Part shown: positions 17,463 to 27,024 of the stretch, one piece after another | How the letters are laid out: each line of letters begins with the position of its first letter | How positions within the stretch are numbered: the first letter of the stretch is position 1 | Assembly (NCBI GenBank): GCA_004212135.1 | Contig: RXIE01000127.1 | Coordinates: 1-64,000 of the forward strand | Length of the DNA stretch: 64,000 nucleotides | Origin: Candidatus Methanophagales archaeon ANME-1-THS | GTDB taxonomy: Archaea; Halobacteriota; Syntropharchaeia; Alkanophagales; Methanospirareceae | Direction of reading: 5' to 3' | Program-made: the position numbers and the translations under genes | Notes under the pieces: model-generated | Database searches by the model: none | What the model saw: only the letters and a program-made list of their open reading frames with translations | Told to the model about the DNA's origin: nothing

Positions 17463-17846
17463 CTAATAAAACAGTATCGCCTTTAGTTCCAGAACGCGGG
17501 TAATCTCATCTAATATCTCCTGTATTTTACCCTTTACTCGCCTCCATGCCTCCTGAACAGGAACCGCGGTATAAACATATTTAAGCCTTTTCCCCTCTTC
17601 TACCCTTTTTATTATAAATCCTTCCTGGTCCAATCGCTGGATATATTTCCGTATGGTTCGTTCTGAAAGATTCAGGAGGTTCTCAATCTGTTTTATCGTT
17701 AACGAGGAGTTTAGTAAAAGATTATAAATTTTGATCTCTATTGGCTTAAAATTAAGAAACCCTAAACTAACATTTAATAACTCAATTGGTTTCCTGCCTT
17801 CTTTCAACGCCTTTTCTATATCCGCGATATAATTTCTTTTTATCAT
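17463..17846 (-). CDS. Winged-helix transcriptional regulator
   Basis: A 127-residue predicted DNA-binding protein. A helix-turn-helix is visible in LTIKQIENLLNLSERTIRKYIQRLDQEGFI, followed by a basic wing (KRVEEGKRLKYVY) and a C-terminal amphipathic helix suited to dimerisation. It resembles short TrmB/MarR-like archaeal regulators. The ligand is unknown. Its target may be the neighbouring ubiA gene across 242 AT-rich bases. Confidence 0.7.
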   Translation of the reverse strand: MIKRNYIADIEKALKEGRKPIELLNVSLGFLNFKPIEIKIYNLLLNSSLTIKQIENLLNLSERTIRKYIQRLDQEGFIIKRVEEGKRLKYVYTAVPVQEAWRRVKGKIQEILDEITRVLELKAILFY

Positions 17847-17930
17847 GAGTGCATTATACTATGAATAAATTACTATATAAAAGCTTCAGAGGTATGAATC
17901 TTTTAGCACGATGAATCAACCTTTCTAAAG

Positions 17931-18365
17931 TCACGCTAACAATCGTTTTATCACCTTATCCAGGATGCAACTGCGCGAGATAATCCCCACCAACTGGTCG
18001 CCTTCCATGACGAGTAAGCGACCCACGCCGGCTTTCGTCATCTTCTCGATCGCATCAATGACACACTCTTCAGGACTGGCACAGATCAATCTGGTGCTCA
18101 TACGCTCCTTAACGCGAATCGTATCCCAGTCCTCTCGCGCCACCCGAAGCAAATCCTTGTACGAGATGACGCCCGTTACCTTATTCGCCTGATTCACCAC
18201 AGGATAACCCTGATGCTGGTATTTAGTGATTAAAGCATCCAGCTCCTTTAAAGTTGCTTCCTCCGGTATCGTGATCACGTTGGGTTCCATAATCGCGCCT
18301 ACAGTGACGCACTTGAGCCAGCCGCGGCCTTCAGCCAACCGCTTTATCTTATCCGGGATCGCCAT
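17931..18365 (-). CDS. Tandem CBS-domain protein
   Basis: A 144-residue protein made of two CBS domains (about 22-80 and 85-142). Signatures are VGAIMEPNVITIPEEATLKEL, YPVVNQANKVTGVISYKDLL, and a second copy with GRLLVMEGDQLVGIISRS. CBS pairs bind adenine nucleotides and usually regulate a partner. It lies 34 bases downstream of the RND genes in the same direction. Confidence 0.82.
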   Translation of the reverse strand: MAIPDKIKRLAEGRGWLKCVTVGAIMEPNVITIPEEATLKELDALITKYQHQGYPVVNQANKVTGVISYKDLLRVAREDWDTIRVKERMSTRLICASPEECVIDAIEKMTKAGVGRLLVMEGDQLVGIISRSCILDKVIKRLLA

Positions 18366-18399
18366 CAGCCTCCCCTCCCTGGTTCTTCATCCCTCATAC

Positions 18400-19548
18400 T
18401 CATTCCTGTCTCTTCCCTCGCTCGAAGAGCACGAGAACCGCGGGCACCACGGTCAGTGCCGCGACCATGCTACAGGTCACGCCCATCGCCAGCATCTTCC
18501 CCATCTCCTGCATCATGGGCAGTTCACCGAGCGAGAGGCACAGGAATCCGGTTACCGCTGCAATCGTCGTGATAAGCATCGGGTAAAAGACATTGGAGAG
18601 GGTATTCACCATCGCCTCTTCTCGTGCGTACGATTGCAACTCATACCTGAACCGCTTCGTCACCTGAATCCCAAAATCGATCCCGATACCCATGATCATC
18701 GCGAGTGCACCTGAGGTCATCGGGGTCACCTCAAATCCAATCAGGTAAAGTATGCCGTAGGTCCATACAGTGCCGAGGAGAATGGTTAAGAGCGGAATGA
18801 GCCCGTACTTGATCGAAACGAAGAGAAGAATAAGAATAATAATGATGAGCGCGAAGCTGACCAAAGACGTTTTTTGCATCGTCTCGCCCGCGAGTCGCTC
18901 CATCGTTACCCCGATCACGGGGTCGCCTGTAATCTCTACCCTGATACCCGGCGGAGGCGGTAATCGAATCACCTCCTGTAATTCATCAACCACGTCGTGT
19001 TCGTCTATCTCGTCCAATAAGGTCAGCCGCACCACACTGAGCGTATAATCAGTGCTGATATAACTGCTGAGCTGCTGCTCGAGCAGCGGATTCTGCCTCA
19101 GCAACGACTTCACACTGGCTAACGAACCCGGTATAATCCCGCGATTCCCAGCCTTGATCACGTCAGCAGCACTTCTCGCATCGATGATTCCATAGACCAA
19201 CTGAGCCCGCGCGGAGAGCGCATCGACATACCGTAAGGCTTCAGGATCACGCACGTCCCGGATCTCCAGGGAGTTGCTATAGCGCGGATCAACCTCCACC
19301 ACAATGGTCGAACTGGAGAAGGTGCCGGCAAATTGATCTGATACGAGCTTGAGCGTCTCAATGACCTCGACATGCTCGGGAAGCATATCCTCTTGCGACA
19401 TCCCCACCGTCTCCATCTTCGATGCGTAATAGCCGAGGACGATGGTGACCAGGCAAAAGAGCGCTAAAAGGAGCATTTTACGATACGCGACAAATGCTGC
19501 ATACCGCTTCAAGAGTCTCCTATTTTCTCCGCTTTGGTTATCGCGCAT
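18400..19548 (-). CDS. RND-superfamily exporter, second half
   Basis: A 382-residue half-length RND protein (COG1033 type): one N-terminal membrane helix, a large exterior loop (about residues 55-230), then five membrane helices including a GIGIDFGIQVTKRFRYE segment. It overlaps the preceding gene, which encodes the matching first half, by 11 bases. A full RND exporter of this type is a single chain of about 750 residues, so the two probably assemble as one transporter. Confidence 0.82.
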   Translation of the reverse strand: MRDNQSGENRRLLKRYAAFVAYRKMLLLALFCLVTIVLGYYASKMETVGMSQEDMLPEHVEVIETLKLVSDQFAGTFSSSTIVVEVDPRYSNSLEIRDVRDPEALRYVDALSARAQLVYGIIDARSAADVIKAGNRGIIPGSLASVKSLLRQNPLLEQQLSSYISTDYTLSVVRLTLLDEIDEHDVVDELQEVIRLPPPPGIRVEITGDPVIGVTMERLAGETMQKTSLVSFALIIIILILLFVSIKYGLIPLLTILLGTVWTYGILYLIGFEVTPMTSGALAMIMGIGIDFGIQVTKRFRYELQSYAREEAMVNTLSNVFYPMLITTIAAVTGFLCLSLGELPMMQEMGKMLAMGVTCSMVAALTVVPAVLVLFERGKRQE

Positions 19549-20719
19549 CTGACCTCCCTTCCTTAGCCCAGCTATACAACCAGTCGGCTAATCGCTTCGA
19601 TTGAAGCCGCTCTTCAAAGAGTATGAAACAGGGATTCGCCACGGTGGCCGCAACCCAGCAGAACCCTATACCGAGCGCGAGTGTCTGGCCGAGGTGCTGA
19701 ACCATCGGCAAAAAGGAGAGCGTCAGGGCGAGGAAAGCCGCAGCAGTAGTAGTCCCCGAACCAAAGGTTGATGCACCTATATTAGAGACCGTAATCCGTA
19801 AGGCTACTTCCGGTGTGGTGCGCTGACGTTCCTCGTAATAACGCGAGACCATAAAGATGCCGTACTCGACACCGAGACCCAGAAGGATAGCACCAATCAC
19901 ACCGGTGGCGACGGATATCTTAATACCAAGATAACCCAGGGTGCCAAAGGTCCAGACGATGGTGAGGATGAGTGGCAGGAAGACAATAAAACCACGTGAG
20001 AACGATCGCTCCAGTACGACTAATAATCCGAAGATGATAATCGCCGCCGCCAAAGTCGTCACCACCGTGTCTCCTTTGAGCAGTCGCACGACCTCAACAA
20101 TGAGTGGCGCGTTACCCGTGATCCGGTAGTTCACCCCTGCAGGTTTCGTAATCGCTTCGATATCACGCTGAATGAGCTTCGTCATCTTTGTCACCTTCTC
20201 TTCATCCGTCCCTATCGCGGTATACGCATAGATCAGCATAACGCTGCTGTCACGATTAAAGAACAGCTCCGCTCCAGGCGTTGCAGCTAAAATCGCTTTC
20301 ACGCCCTCAATATCCTCGGGCACGCCACGCTGAAAGACCGGTGCGATAGACCGAACACCTTCAATCGAAGGTTCTGCTGCCAGACGCGCATGCAGTTCAA
20401 CCACCGATTTGATCACCCGTGGGTCCTTAAGATCGCGCGGAACGCCCTCCGCACCACTCTCATCATCCAGTTCGACGGCAATAACCAGGAACTCTTCGCC
20501 CGTGAACGTGTTTGCAATCCGCTTCTGCATCTGAAACACCGGCAAATCCCTGGGCCATTCCTTCGAAAGGTCGCCTTGAAACTCGAGAAGCGTCATCCCA
20601 TAGCCCAGAACTACCGTTATGAGTACAATCACGAGGATTATCCTCCTGTAATGCCGGTATTGTACCGCTGCAAGATGTTCCAGCGCTCTTTCCACACCTA
20701 TCTTCCCTTTGGGATCCAT
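19538..20719 (-). CDS. RND-superfamily exporter, first half
   Basis: A 393-residue half-length RND protein with the same plan as its partner: N-terminal helix, exterior loop, and five membrane helices with GLGVEYGIFMVSRYYEERQ. The acidic residue in the GLGVEYG helix is the type used for ion coupling in RND pumps. It lies downstream of a COG1361 surface protein, a common pairing in archaea, suggesting an envelope export or adaptor role. Substrate is unknown; lipids are possible. Confidence 0.83.
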   Translation of the reverse strand: MDPKGKIGVERALEHLAAVQYRHYRRIILVIVLITVVLGYGMTLLEFQGDLSKEWPRDLPVFQMQKRIANTFTGEEFLVIAVELDDESGAEGVPRDLKDPRVIKSVVELHARLAAEPSIEGVRSIAPVFQRGVPEDIEGVKAILAATPGAELFFNRDSSVMLIYAYTAIGTDEEKVTKMTKLIQRDIEAITKPAGVNYRITGNAPLIVEVVRLLKGDTVVTTLAAAIIIFGLLVVLERSFSRGFIVFLPLILTIVWTFGTLGYLGIKISVATGVIGAILLGLGVEYGIFMVSRYYEERQRTTPEVALRITVSNIGASTFGSGTTTAAAFLALTLSFLPMVQHLGQTLALGIGFCWVAATVANPCFILFEERLQSKRLADWLYSWAKEGRSDAR

Positions 20720-20778
20720 TCGATTAACCCCTCTCTCTTATGCGCACCGGCACGCCCATCTGTCCTCAGTGAGCAGGG

Positions 20779-22119
20779 TCAAACCCGTTTTCTTAGCCTT
20801 GCTCCGATGGCGAAGACGAAAATCAGTGCGATCAGACCTGATAGCGCCCCAAATCCGGGTATAACCGAGCTTCTGGGCGATCGTCCCGGCGTCACGTCCA
20901 GTTTGATCTCCTTGTTGAAGAGGTATACGTTATCATCGCCGAGGTTACGATCGCCGGTGCATCGTATCTCTATACCGATTGGATACCCTTTCGGTACTGC
21001 ATCGGTATCCACATCGAACTTCAGGATCGCAGTGCCTGCTTCTCCGATCGCGAGATTACCGACAAAATCGCTCTTCACATCGTAGTCGAAGGGCACGTTC
21101 GCCTCACCCGTCATGCGCACACTCGCGGATTCCGCTTTCGCCGAACCAACATTCCTGATCGTAACATACAGGACTACACCGGAATAACCCGGGGTTAGGT
21201 TCATCGGCACGGTATAATATGAAGTGATCTCAAAGGCGGGTTTAGGCTTCACCAGAATCGCCACCTCACGCATCACCTCGTACTCGTTCCCCTTTGTATC
21301 TTTATACCGTATCTGGAGTGGTATGGTCTGCGTTCCTGATGCAATCCCCTCAGCAATATCAAGGTGGAATACCGCCTCGCTCTTCTCACCGGAATTTAAT
21401 CGCCCGATGTATGAACGGTCTGTCCCGGACCACGAGGGCGTGAATTTATCATTGAGGAGCATTTTTGCCTCTATATCCTTTGCCGCCGCTTCCCCACTGT
21501 TCTCTATCACTGCTCTGAGTTCCACATTCCTATCGCCCGGTCGTATCCCTGCGGGGTCAGTTGTGACATCGCCAACATTGATCACTGCACTTCCCGTTAC
21601 GCTGAACGACAGTCCTAAGAGCTTGGTTATTTCAGGGCTGGTTACATAGCCTGCGGAGGAATTGAAATAATATTCACGCCAGGAGCAGTTAACTGGAATG
21701 GAATAAACCCCAGTGGGCGCTTCTTCTTTTATATGGATCGTAATTCGTACGTCCGTCGAGCTCCATGAGTTCAGGGTATTGATATGCATGACGGTGGGCC
21801 CCACGAGTGAGACCACCTGAGTCCCCTGGAATGCTAATCGAATATCCCTCGCATCTATTCCGCCGTTGTTCTTTACCGTCACGATGACCTCGCTCGTCTC
21901 GCCAGGACTGAACTCGGTCGGCCGTACCCCGGTGATGGTAATCGATGAGAATATCGCCGTGGCAGTTGGAACGACGGACGGTATGGGTAAGGAATAAAAA
22001 GGTGCAATAGAACCGAGGAATACCAGACTGAGCGTGAGAAGCGCGATCAACTTCTTCCGCCCGGGCTTCTTCCTCTCTTCCCGCTTCATTCCCCGGCTGC
22101 CATCGATCTCTTTTCGCAT
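20779..22119 (-). CDS. COG1361-type surface protein with CARDB-like repeats and PGF-CTERM
   Basis: A 446-residue exported protein. The signal segment spans residues 23-47. Three CARDB-like beta-sandwich repeats follow; each has a VxVKNxG-type strand (for example VIVTVKNNGGIDARDI, LRAVIENSGEAAAKDI, VTIRNVGSAKAESA). A PGFGAL sorting signal, membrane helix and RLRKR tail end the protein. It is first in an operon with the split RND exporter, 59 bases upstream. It may act as the exterior adaptor. A start slightly downstream (MKREERKK) is possible. Confidence 0.82.
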   Translation of the reverse strand: MRKEIDGSRGMKREERKKPGRKKLIALLTLSLVFLGSIAPFYSLPIPSVVPTATAIFSSITITGVRPTEFSPGETSEVIVTVKNNGGIDARDIRLAFQGTQVVSLVGPTVMHINTLNSWSSTDVRITIHIKEEAPTGVYSIPVNCSWREYYFNSSAGYVTSPEITKLLGLSFSVTGSAVINVGDVTTDPAGIRPGDRNVELRAVIENSGEAAAKDIEAKMLLNDKFTPSWSGTDRSYIGRLNSGEKSEAVFHLDIAEGIASGTQTIPLQIRYKDTKGNEYEVMREVAILVKPKPAFEITSYYTVPMNLTPGYSGVVLYVTIRNVGSAKAESASVRMTGEANVPFDYDVKSDFVGNLAIGEAGTAILKFDVDTDAVPKGYPIGIEIRCTGDRNLGDDNVYLFNKEIKLDVTPGRSPRSSVIPGFGALSGLIALIFVFAIGARLRKRV

Positions 22120-22297
22120 ACCGTGTATAATACCCCTATTACAGTTCGTGGTCTATCCTCGATTATTCTGGAAAAGAAAAAGTCTGAGTATATAAAGATT
22201 TACGAGCAGAAATATACGCTAAAACTATACGCTTTGAAAAGCAGGACCTGGTAAGCGACGCTAAACGATTTTAATCTGCTCTAAGCTGCATTCATGC

Positions 22298-23896
22298 CTA
22301 AAATTTATATTTAGAAGAGACCTGGTACTCAACTACATCGGGATTGAGCCATTTACTTACCTCTTTACGCTCGGTTGGCGGCTGTCCCTGCTTCATCATC
22401 TTCACATAGCGCTTCAACCGGTTCGCCATCCAGTTCGCGGCGCGCGCGAGTAACCAGCTCCCGATGCTTTTGCTCTTCTGGTATTCGCGCAGCAGGACGG
22501 GCATAACCGTGAGATTATGATCGAGGCATTCGCCCATAAGCTGCCAGTGCTCCGGTGTCATCTTCGCTATGGTAAAGGTCTCTTCGTTATCCAGCATGGT
22601 GCCGCGCATGGAGACGAAGTTCATTGGCACGATGAGTGATGCAGTGCCTTTCAACTCGTCCACCAGTTCGATACTCTTGAGGACATCATCCACAGTCTCG
22701 CCGGGCAGTCCGTTTATCAGTGTTGCCGCGTTGAACCACGTATTATCATCAAGGATGCCGAACGCTCCTTTGACGATCTCTGGCCACTTCTCCGGGGGTG
22801 AAGGGAGCGCTTTGCCACGCATGTGCAGTGCGATCAGCCGCTCGCTTCCCGTTTCAATGCCGGTCTGTGATCCCAGCCAATCCTGATCGAGCATGGAGTA
22901 GCAGGTTTCTGAGAGTGCGGTAACCAGACCGGGATTATGATACACGGTGGCGAGAGCGACATGGCTCGCTCCGATACTCTTGACCCCTTCAACAGCAGCA
23001 ACACGCTCGATGAGCTTGAGCACCTCGTGCTCATTCGGCTTTAGCCCTTTCGCACCGTAACGCAGGAGATCTTCAGAATGAAGCGAGATCGCCCTCTGAC
23101 CTCCCTCTATATTCGTCTTTACATCCTTCACAATGTGCTCAATCGATTTAAAACGGAGCTTGTGCATATCCGGTGTGCAGAACGAACAGCGCCTTCCACA
23201 TCCCCTGCTAATCTCGACCAGTCCATGAATCGTCGCACCCCGGATGGGGGGTATCGCCTCTGCATTCGGCTCTTTCCCAATGATGATCCGAGGTACTTGC
23301 TCACCCTCACAGATAGATTTGAAGATCTCGGGAAGGCTGACTTCACACTCACCGAGGAAGACATGATCAATACCCAGTTTGTCCATGATCCCCTCATCAG
23401 CTAACTGCCATGCCCCTTTCCCGCCTGCAACCACCGTTTTATCCTTCACCACCCGCTTCTTCATCAATTCAAAGAATTTCACACGGTTGTATGGCGGGCC
23501 TCTATTGAGGAGATCCACAAACTCCGAGGTTGGTGGGCTGATACCCAGGTAATCGTGTCCACTTACTCCTATTATCTCCGTCCGGCTGCCTGCTACCTGC
23601 TCCAGATCCCTCGGATGAACCACCGCGACTTCATCCGCGCCAAACTCCGCTGCCAATATCGCCTCCACAATTCTGAGTCCATAATCAGCATACAGAGCCC
23701 GCCCGTTCTTCCGCGGTACCGGCGGCGAGAAGATGCTGAAGAAGAACCAATCGGGAATGATACCCTGAGGCATGCAGGTCGAGAATCCCACAAAGATCCC
23801 CCAGCGATACTGGCTCATCATCGTCTCATCAGCAGTCAGCACGATTTTGGGATTCCGCTGCATTTTCAAGCCGCCGGAGTTCAGCATCGCGCTCAC
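22298..23896 (-). CDS. B12-binding-type radical SAM protein
   Basis: A 532-residue radical SAM enzyme with motif CGRRCSFC at about residues 232-239, preceded by a Rossmann-like cobalamin-binding-type domain (GVSGHDYLG and GGKGAW regions). It falls in the broad B12-dependent radical SAM group; substrate is unknown. The GTG start at 23896 overlaps the upstream regulator's stop codon (TTGAGTG); an ATG three codons later is an alternative. It is coupled to the GbsR-like regulator. Confidence 0.78.
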   Translation of the reverse strand: MSAMLNSGGLKMQRNPKIVLTADETMMSQYRWGIFVGFSTCMPQGIIPDWFFFSIFSPPVPRKNGRALYADYGLRIVEAILAAEFGADEVAVVHPRDLEQVAGSRTEIIGVSGHDYLGISPPTSEFVDLLNRGPPYNRVKFFELMKKRVVKDKTVVAGGKGAWQLADEGIMDKLGIDHVFLGECEVSLPEIFKSICEGEQVPRIIIGKEPNAEAIPPIRGATIHGLVEISRGCGRRCSFCTPDMHKLRFKSIEHIVKDVKTNIEGGQRAISLHSEDLLRYGAKGLKPNEHEVLKLIERVAAVEGVKSIGASHVALATVYHNPGLVTALSETCYSMLDQDWLGSQTGIETGSERLIALHMRGKALPSPPEKWPEIVKGAFGILDDNTWFNAATLINGLPGETVDDVLKSIELVDELKGTASLIVPMNFVSMRGTMLDNEETFTIAKMTPEHWQLMGECLDHNLTVMPVLLREYQKSKSIGSWLLARAANWMANRLKRYVKMMKQGQPPTERKEVSKWLNPDVVEYQVSSKYKF

Positions 23897-24370
23897 TCAA
23901 CCTCCCTTCCGAGCTTCGTCATCCGCATCTTCCACTCTTCTGAGGTAATTGATCGCGCGCTCCACGTTCTCACTGAGATGCTCAAGCTCTTTTATGCCCT
24001 CGAGATCATCCCTGAGCAGGTCGAGATATCCCAATACTCGCTCCCGTTCAGCCTTTATCAGCTCCACAAAGTTCACATTCGCGAGGTACCGGTTCTTTCT
24101 GATCCGCCGGAACCGCGCCACGAGACCCAATTTGATGAGCGTATTGAGGTAATTGATCGTCGAAGAATAGGCGTAACTTGTTCGCTCACTTATCTCTTTC
24201 GCAGAGAGCGGCTCACAGGATGCGAGCAGCACGGCGTAGATGGAACTACAGCCTTCTCCTAGCCCCCAACTCATCATCACGGCCTTCACGCCCCCGATAA
24301 TCCGGTCCATCGGGTTTTCAAGTTTCGCGCGCCGAGTTCTTGATATTCTCATAATTATTATAATAAGCAT
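23897..24370 (-). CDS. GbsR/MarR-like transcriptional regulator
   Basis: A winged-helix regulator of about 157 residues. The HTH is in LSAKEISERTSYAYSSTINYL, followed by LIKLGLVARFRRIRKNRY, as in GbsR-family proteins. A C-terminal coiled-coil helix likely dimerises. The true start may be the Met at residue 7 or 21. Its stop overlaps the start of the radical SAM gene, so it may control its own operon. Confidence 0.75.
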   Translation of the reverse strand: MLIIIIMRISRTRRAKLENPMDRIIGGVKAVMMSWGLGEGCSSIYAVLLASCEPLSAKEISERTSYAYSSTINYLNTLIKLGLVARFRRIRKNRYLANVNFVELIKAERERVLGYLDLLRDDLEGIKELEHLSENVERAINYLRRVEDADDEARKGG

Positions 24371-24458
24371 AACCTCTACTAATTCTTTTGGGCAGTCGTT
24401 TGAATCCGGCTCGTTAATCGGGTCGCGAATCTTGAGACGGTCTGGTACGCCCCTCTTC

Positions 24459-25535
24459 TTACCTGCGTTCGGCCTGCAGCAGATAATCGAGTACTACCAG
24501 AGCAACCATCGCCTCCGCCACCGGGACTATCCGTGGACAGATACAGGGATCGTGCCTGCCGGTTACCCGTATCTCCACCTCGGTCATCTGCTCCATATTC
24601 ACACTTCTCTGGGGCTTCGAGATGGATGAAGGTGGCTTGACCGCAATCCGGCATACCACCGGCTCTCCCGTCGAGATACCACCCAAGATCCCACCTGCAT
24701 TGTTCGTTCTCGTTCTGATCCTCCCCGCTTCGATATACAGTGCATCGTTCATCTCGCTTCCTTTCATCCGCGCAGCGTCAAAACCCGCGCCTATCTCGAC
24801 ACCCTTCACCGCACCGATACTCATCAACGCCTTTGCGAGTTCGGCATCCAATTTGTCGAAGACCGGCTCGCCCAAACCCGCGGGAACGCCGAGCGCATGC
24901 ACTTCCACAATGCCACCGACGCTCTCGCCCTCTTCCCTGGCCGCGCGTATCAACGCCTCCATTCTCTTCGCTGCTTCTAGATCCGCACACCTGACTGCAT
25001 TGCTCTCCGCATGCCGCATTATCTCCTCCACACTCACTCTTCTCGCACGAATTCCCCCGATCGCCACGACATGCCCGAGAATATGGATACCACGGCTCGC
25101 CAGAATCTTCTTCGCGATTGCACCGGCTGCAACGCGCGCAACAGTCTCCCGTCCCGAAGCGCGTCCACCGCCCCGGTAATCCCGTATCCCGTACTTCAGG
25201 TGATACGTGAGATCCGCTTGACCCGGCCGCGCAATATCTTTCAGTGGCTCATAAGGGCTTGAATCCACGTCGGTATTCCAGACGAGCATGGAAATCGGCG
25301 TGCCGAGCGTTTTACCGGCGAAGAGGCCGGACAATATCTTCACCTCGTCTGCTTCCTTCCGTTCGCTGCTGATCCCACTTATGCCGGGTTTTCTCCGATC
25401 CAGTTCGCGCTGTATATCCTCTTCTGAGAGCTCGAGCCCGGGCGGACAACCATCGACAACCACGCCCATCGCCTCGCCGTGTGACTCTCCCCAAGTTGTT
25501 ACCGTAAATAGCTTTCCGAATGAATTGCCCGACAT
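24459..25535 (-). CDS. aroC: Chorismate synthase
   Basis: AroC converts EPSP to chorismate using reduced FMN, the last shikimate-pathway step. The 358-residue protein begins [20 protein letters not shown] and contains [20 protein letters not shown] and [17 protein letters not shown], all family signatures. The start at 25535 fits the family; an upstream extension of 17 residues is unlikely. Confidence 0.95.
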   Translation of the reverse strand: MSGNSFGKLFTVTTWGESHGEAMGVVVDGCPPGLELSEEDIQRELDRRKPGISGISSERKEADEVKILSGLFAGKTLGTPISMLVWNTDVDSSPYEPLKDIARPGQADLTYHLKYGIRDYRGGGRASGRETVARVAAGAIAKKILASRGIHILGHVVAIGGIRARRVSVEEIMRHAESNAVRCADLEAAKRMEALIRAAREEGESVGGIVEVHALGVPAGLGEPVFDKLDAELAKALMSIGAVKGVEIGAGFDAARMKGSEMNDALYIEAGRIRTRTNNAGGILGGISTGEPVVCRIAVKPPSSISKPQRSVNMEQMTEVEIRVTGRHDPCICPRIVPVAEAMVALVVLDYLLQAERR

Positions 25536-25722
25536 GGTAGCAAAGGATGTATACGCTCTTAGTATTAATACCCTTTTCTCAGCCAAGAAAGTTTCTGTGC
25601 GTACCTGTGCGTACGGGAGAGTAAATGTAGGTTAACAACATGCTCATAGCGCTGGTAATCCGGATACCTGTTCCCTGCCGCCTCGCCGATCGGTGTGATA
25701 TCCGATTCGAGCGTTAACCGGC

Positions 25723-26862
25723 TCACGACCTCAAATCTTCCCGTGCAATCACCATTCTCTGGATCTCAGAGGTGCCAACGACAATACTCAGCAGCTTTGC
25801 ATCGCGGTAATACCGCTCCGCCGGGCAGCGCTTCGTGCATCCGTATCCCCCGTGTATCTGCACGGCATGTATCGCCGCACGTTGCGCAACCTCCGAGGCA
25901 TAAAGCTTTGCCATAGCCGCTTCTTTCGTGCATTTCTCGCCAGTATCCGCGAGGTACGCAGCTTTGTAGGTGAGTAACCGCGCGGCTTCGAGCTCCAGAG
26001 CCATGTCCGCGAGCATGAACTGGATCGCCTGGAACCTGGCAATTGGCTGTGCAAACTGCTTCCTCTCCTTTGCATAGCTCCTGGAGGCGTCAAGGCATGC
26101 CTGCGTAATACCCACGCCAACACTGCCCATCGCTATCCGATCCCGGTCCAGCGTTGCCAGTGCTAAGCGGAGCCCCGCACCTTCAGTGCCCAATCGGTTC
26201 TCCTCCGGAACTCTGCAATCGGTGAACTGCAAACTCCCGACGATACACCCTCGCAGGCCCAGCAGATCTTCTCTCTTCTCGAACGAGAACCCCTTCATGC
26301 CCTTCTCCAGGATAAAAGCACTTATCCCCTCTTTACGTCCGCTCTGCGCGGTATAAGCAAAAACCACGTAGATGTCCGCGACCGCTGTGTTGGTGATATA
26401 CGCCTTTCTTCCATTCAGCAGATACTCGTCCCCTTCATGAAGAGCAGTGGATTCGAGCGATGCGGGATCAGAACCTGCTTCGTGCTCGGTTAACGCAAAA
26501 GCGCCCAATTTGGTCCCCTCACAGAGCGGTCTGAGATAACGCTCCTTCTGCGCTTCGGTACCTGCCGAGTAGATGGCAAACATCGAGATGAGATCGGCTA
26601 CGCATATACATCCTATGCTCGCACTTGCCCTTGAAAGCTCCTCGAGCATGAGAATGTAGCTCAGAAACGTGCTATTTGAGCCGCTGTAGGTTAGTGGGAA
26701 GGGTAACCCGAGGAATTTGAGCTCCGCCATGCGCTTCGTTATATCAAGAGGGAACTTCCCACTTCGGTCCAGCTCAGCGGCTCGAGGCTGTAGCTCCTTC
26801 TCGGCAAATGCGCGCGCGCGCCTCTGAACTGCGTGCTCCTCTTCAGTTAATCCAAATTCCAT
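25723..26862 (-). CDS. Acyl-CoA dehydrogenase
   Basis: A 379-residue FAD flavoprotein of the ACAD family, which oxidises acyl-CoA to enoyl-CoA. The motifs ALTEHEAGSDPAS and YITN, and the C-terminal YYRDAKLLSI...GTSEIQR, are typical. The residue that is the catalytic Glu in short- and medium-chain enzymes (in YEGT) is Val (V362) here. The LCAD/IVD-type alternative position also lacks an obvious Glu. Specificity or activity may therefore differ. No ETF or other beta-oxidation gene is adjacent. ACADs are known in Archaeoglobales and alkane-oxidising archaea. Confidence 0.88.
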   Translation of the reverse strand: MEFGLTEEEHAVQRRARAFAEKELQPRAAELDRSGKFPLDITKRMAELKFLGLPFPLTYSGSNSTFLSYILMLEELSRASASIGCICVADLISMFAIYSAGTEAQKERYLRPLCEGTKLGAFALTEHEAGSDPASLESTALHEGDEYLLNGRKAYITNTAVADIYVVFAYTAQSGRKEGISAFILEKGMKGFSFEKREDLLGLRGCIVGSLQFTDCRVPEENRLGTEGAGLRLALATLDRDRIAMGSVGVGITQACLDASRSYAKERKQFAQPIARFQAIQFMLADMALELEAARLLTYKAAYLADTGEKCTKEAAMAKLYASEVAQRAAIHAVQIHGGYGCTKRCPAERYYRDAKLLSIVVGTSEIQRMVIAREDLRS

Positions 26863-27024
26863 GCACCCGGTAAGGGCTTATAGAGCGCGGTACCTAAAAA
26901 ATCTTTGAGTACAAGTTTTATGTGCATGAAAGAGGGATAAAAGGTTAGAGCGTAACCGCGGTGCGCTCAGCTCAGTATACGTGAGGGGGTACGCAAAACG
27001 AAGAAGCCAGCTCTGAACATCGGA

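Noticed and set aside
20390..21085. 231-residue plus-strand frame over the RND and COG1361 genes
   Set aside because: It is antisense to two well-supported genes and has no family-like motif.
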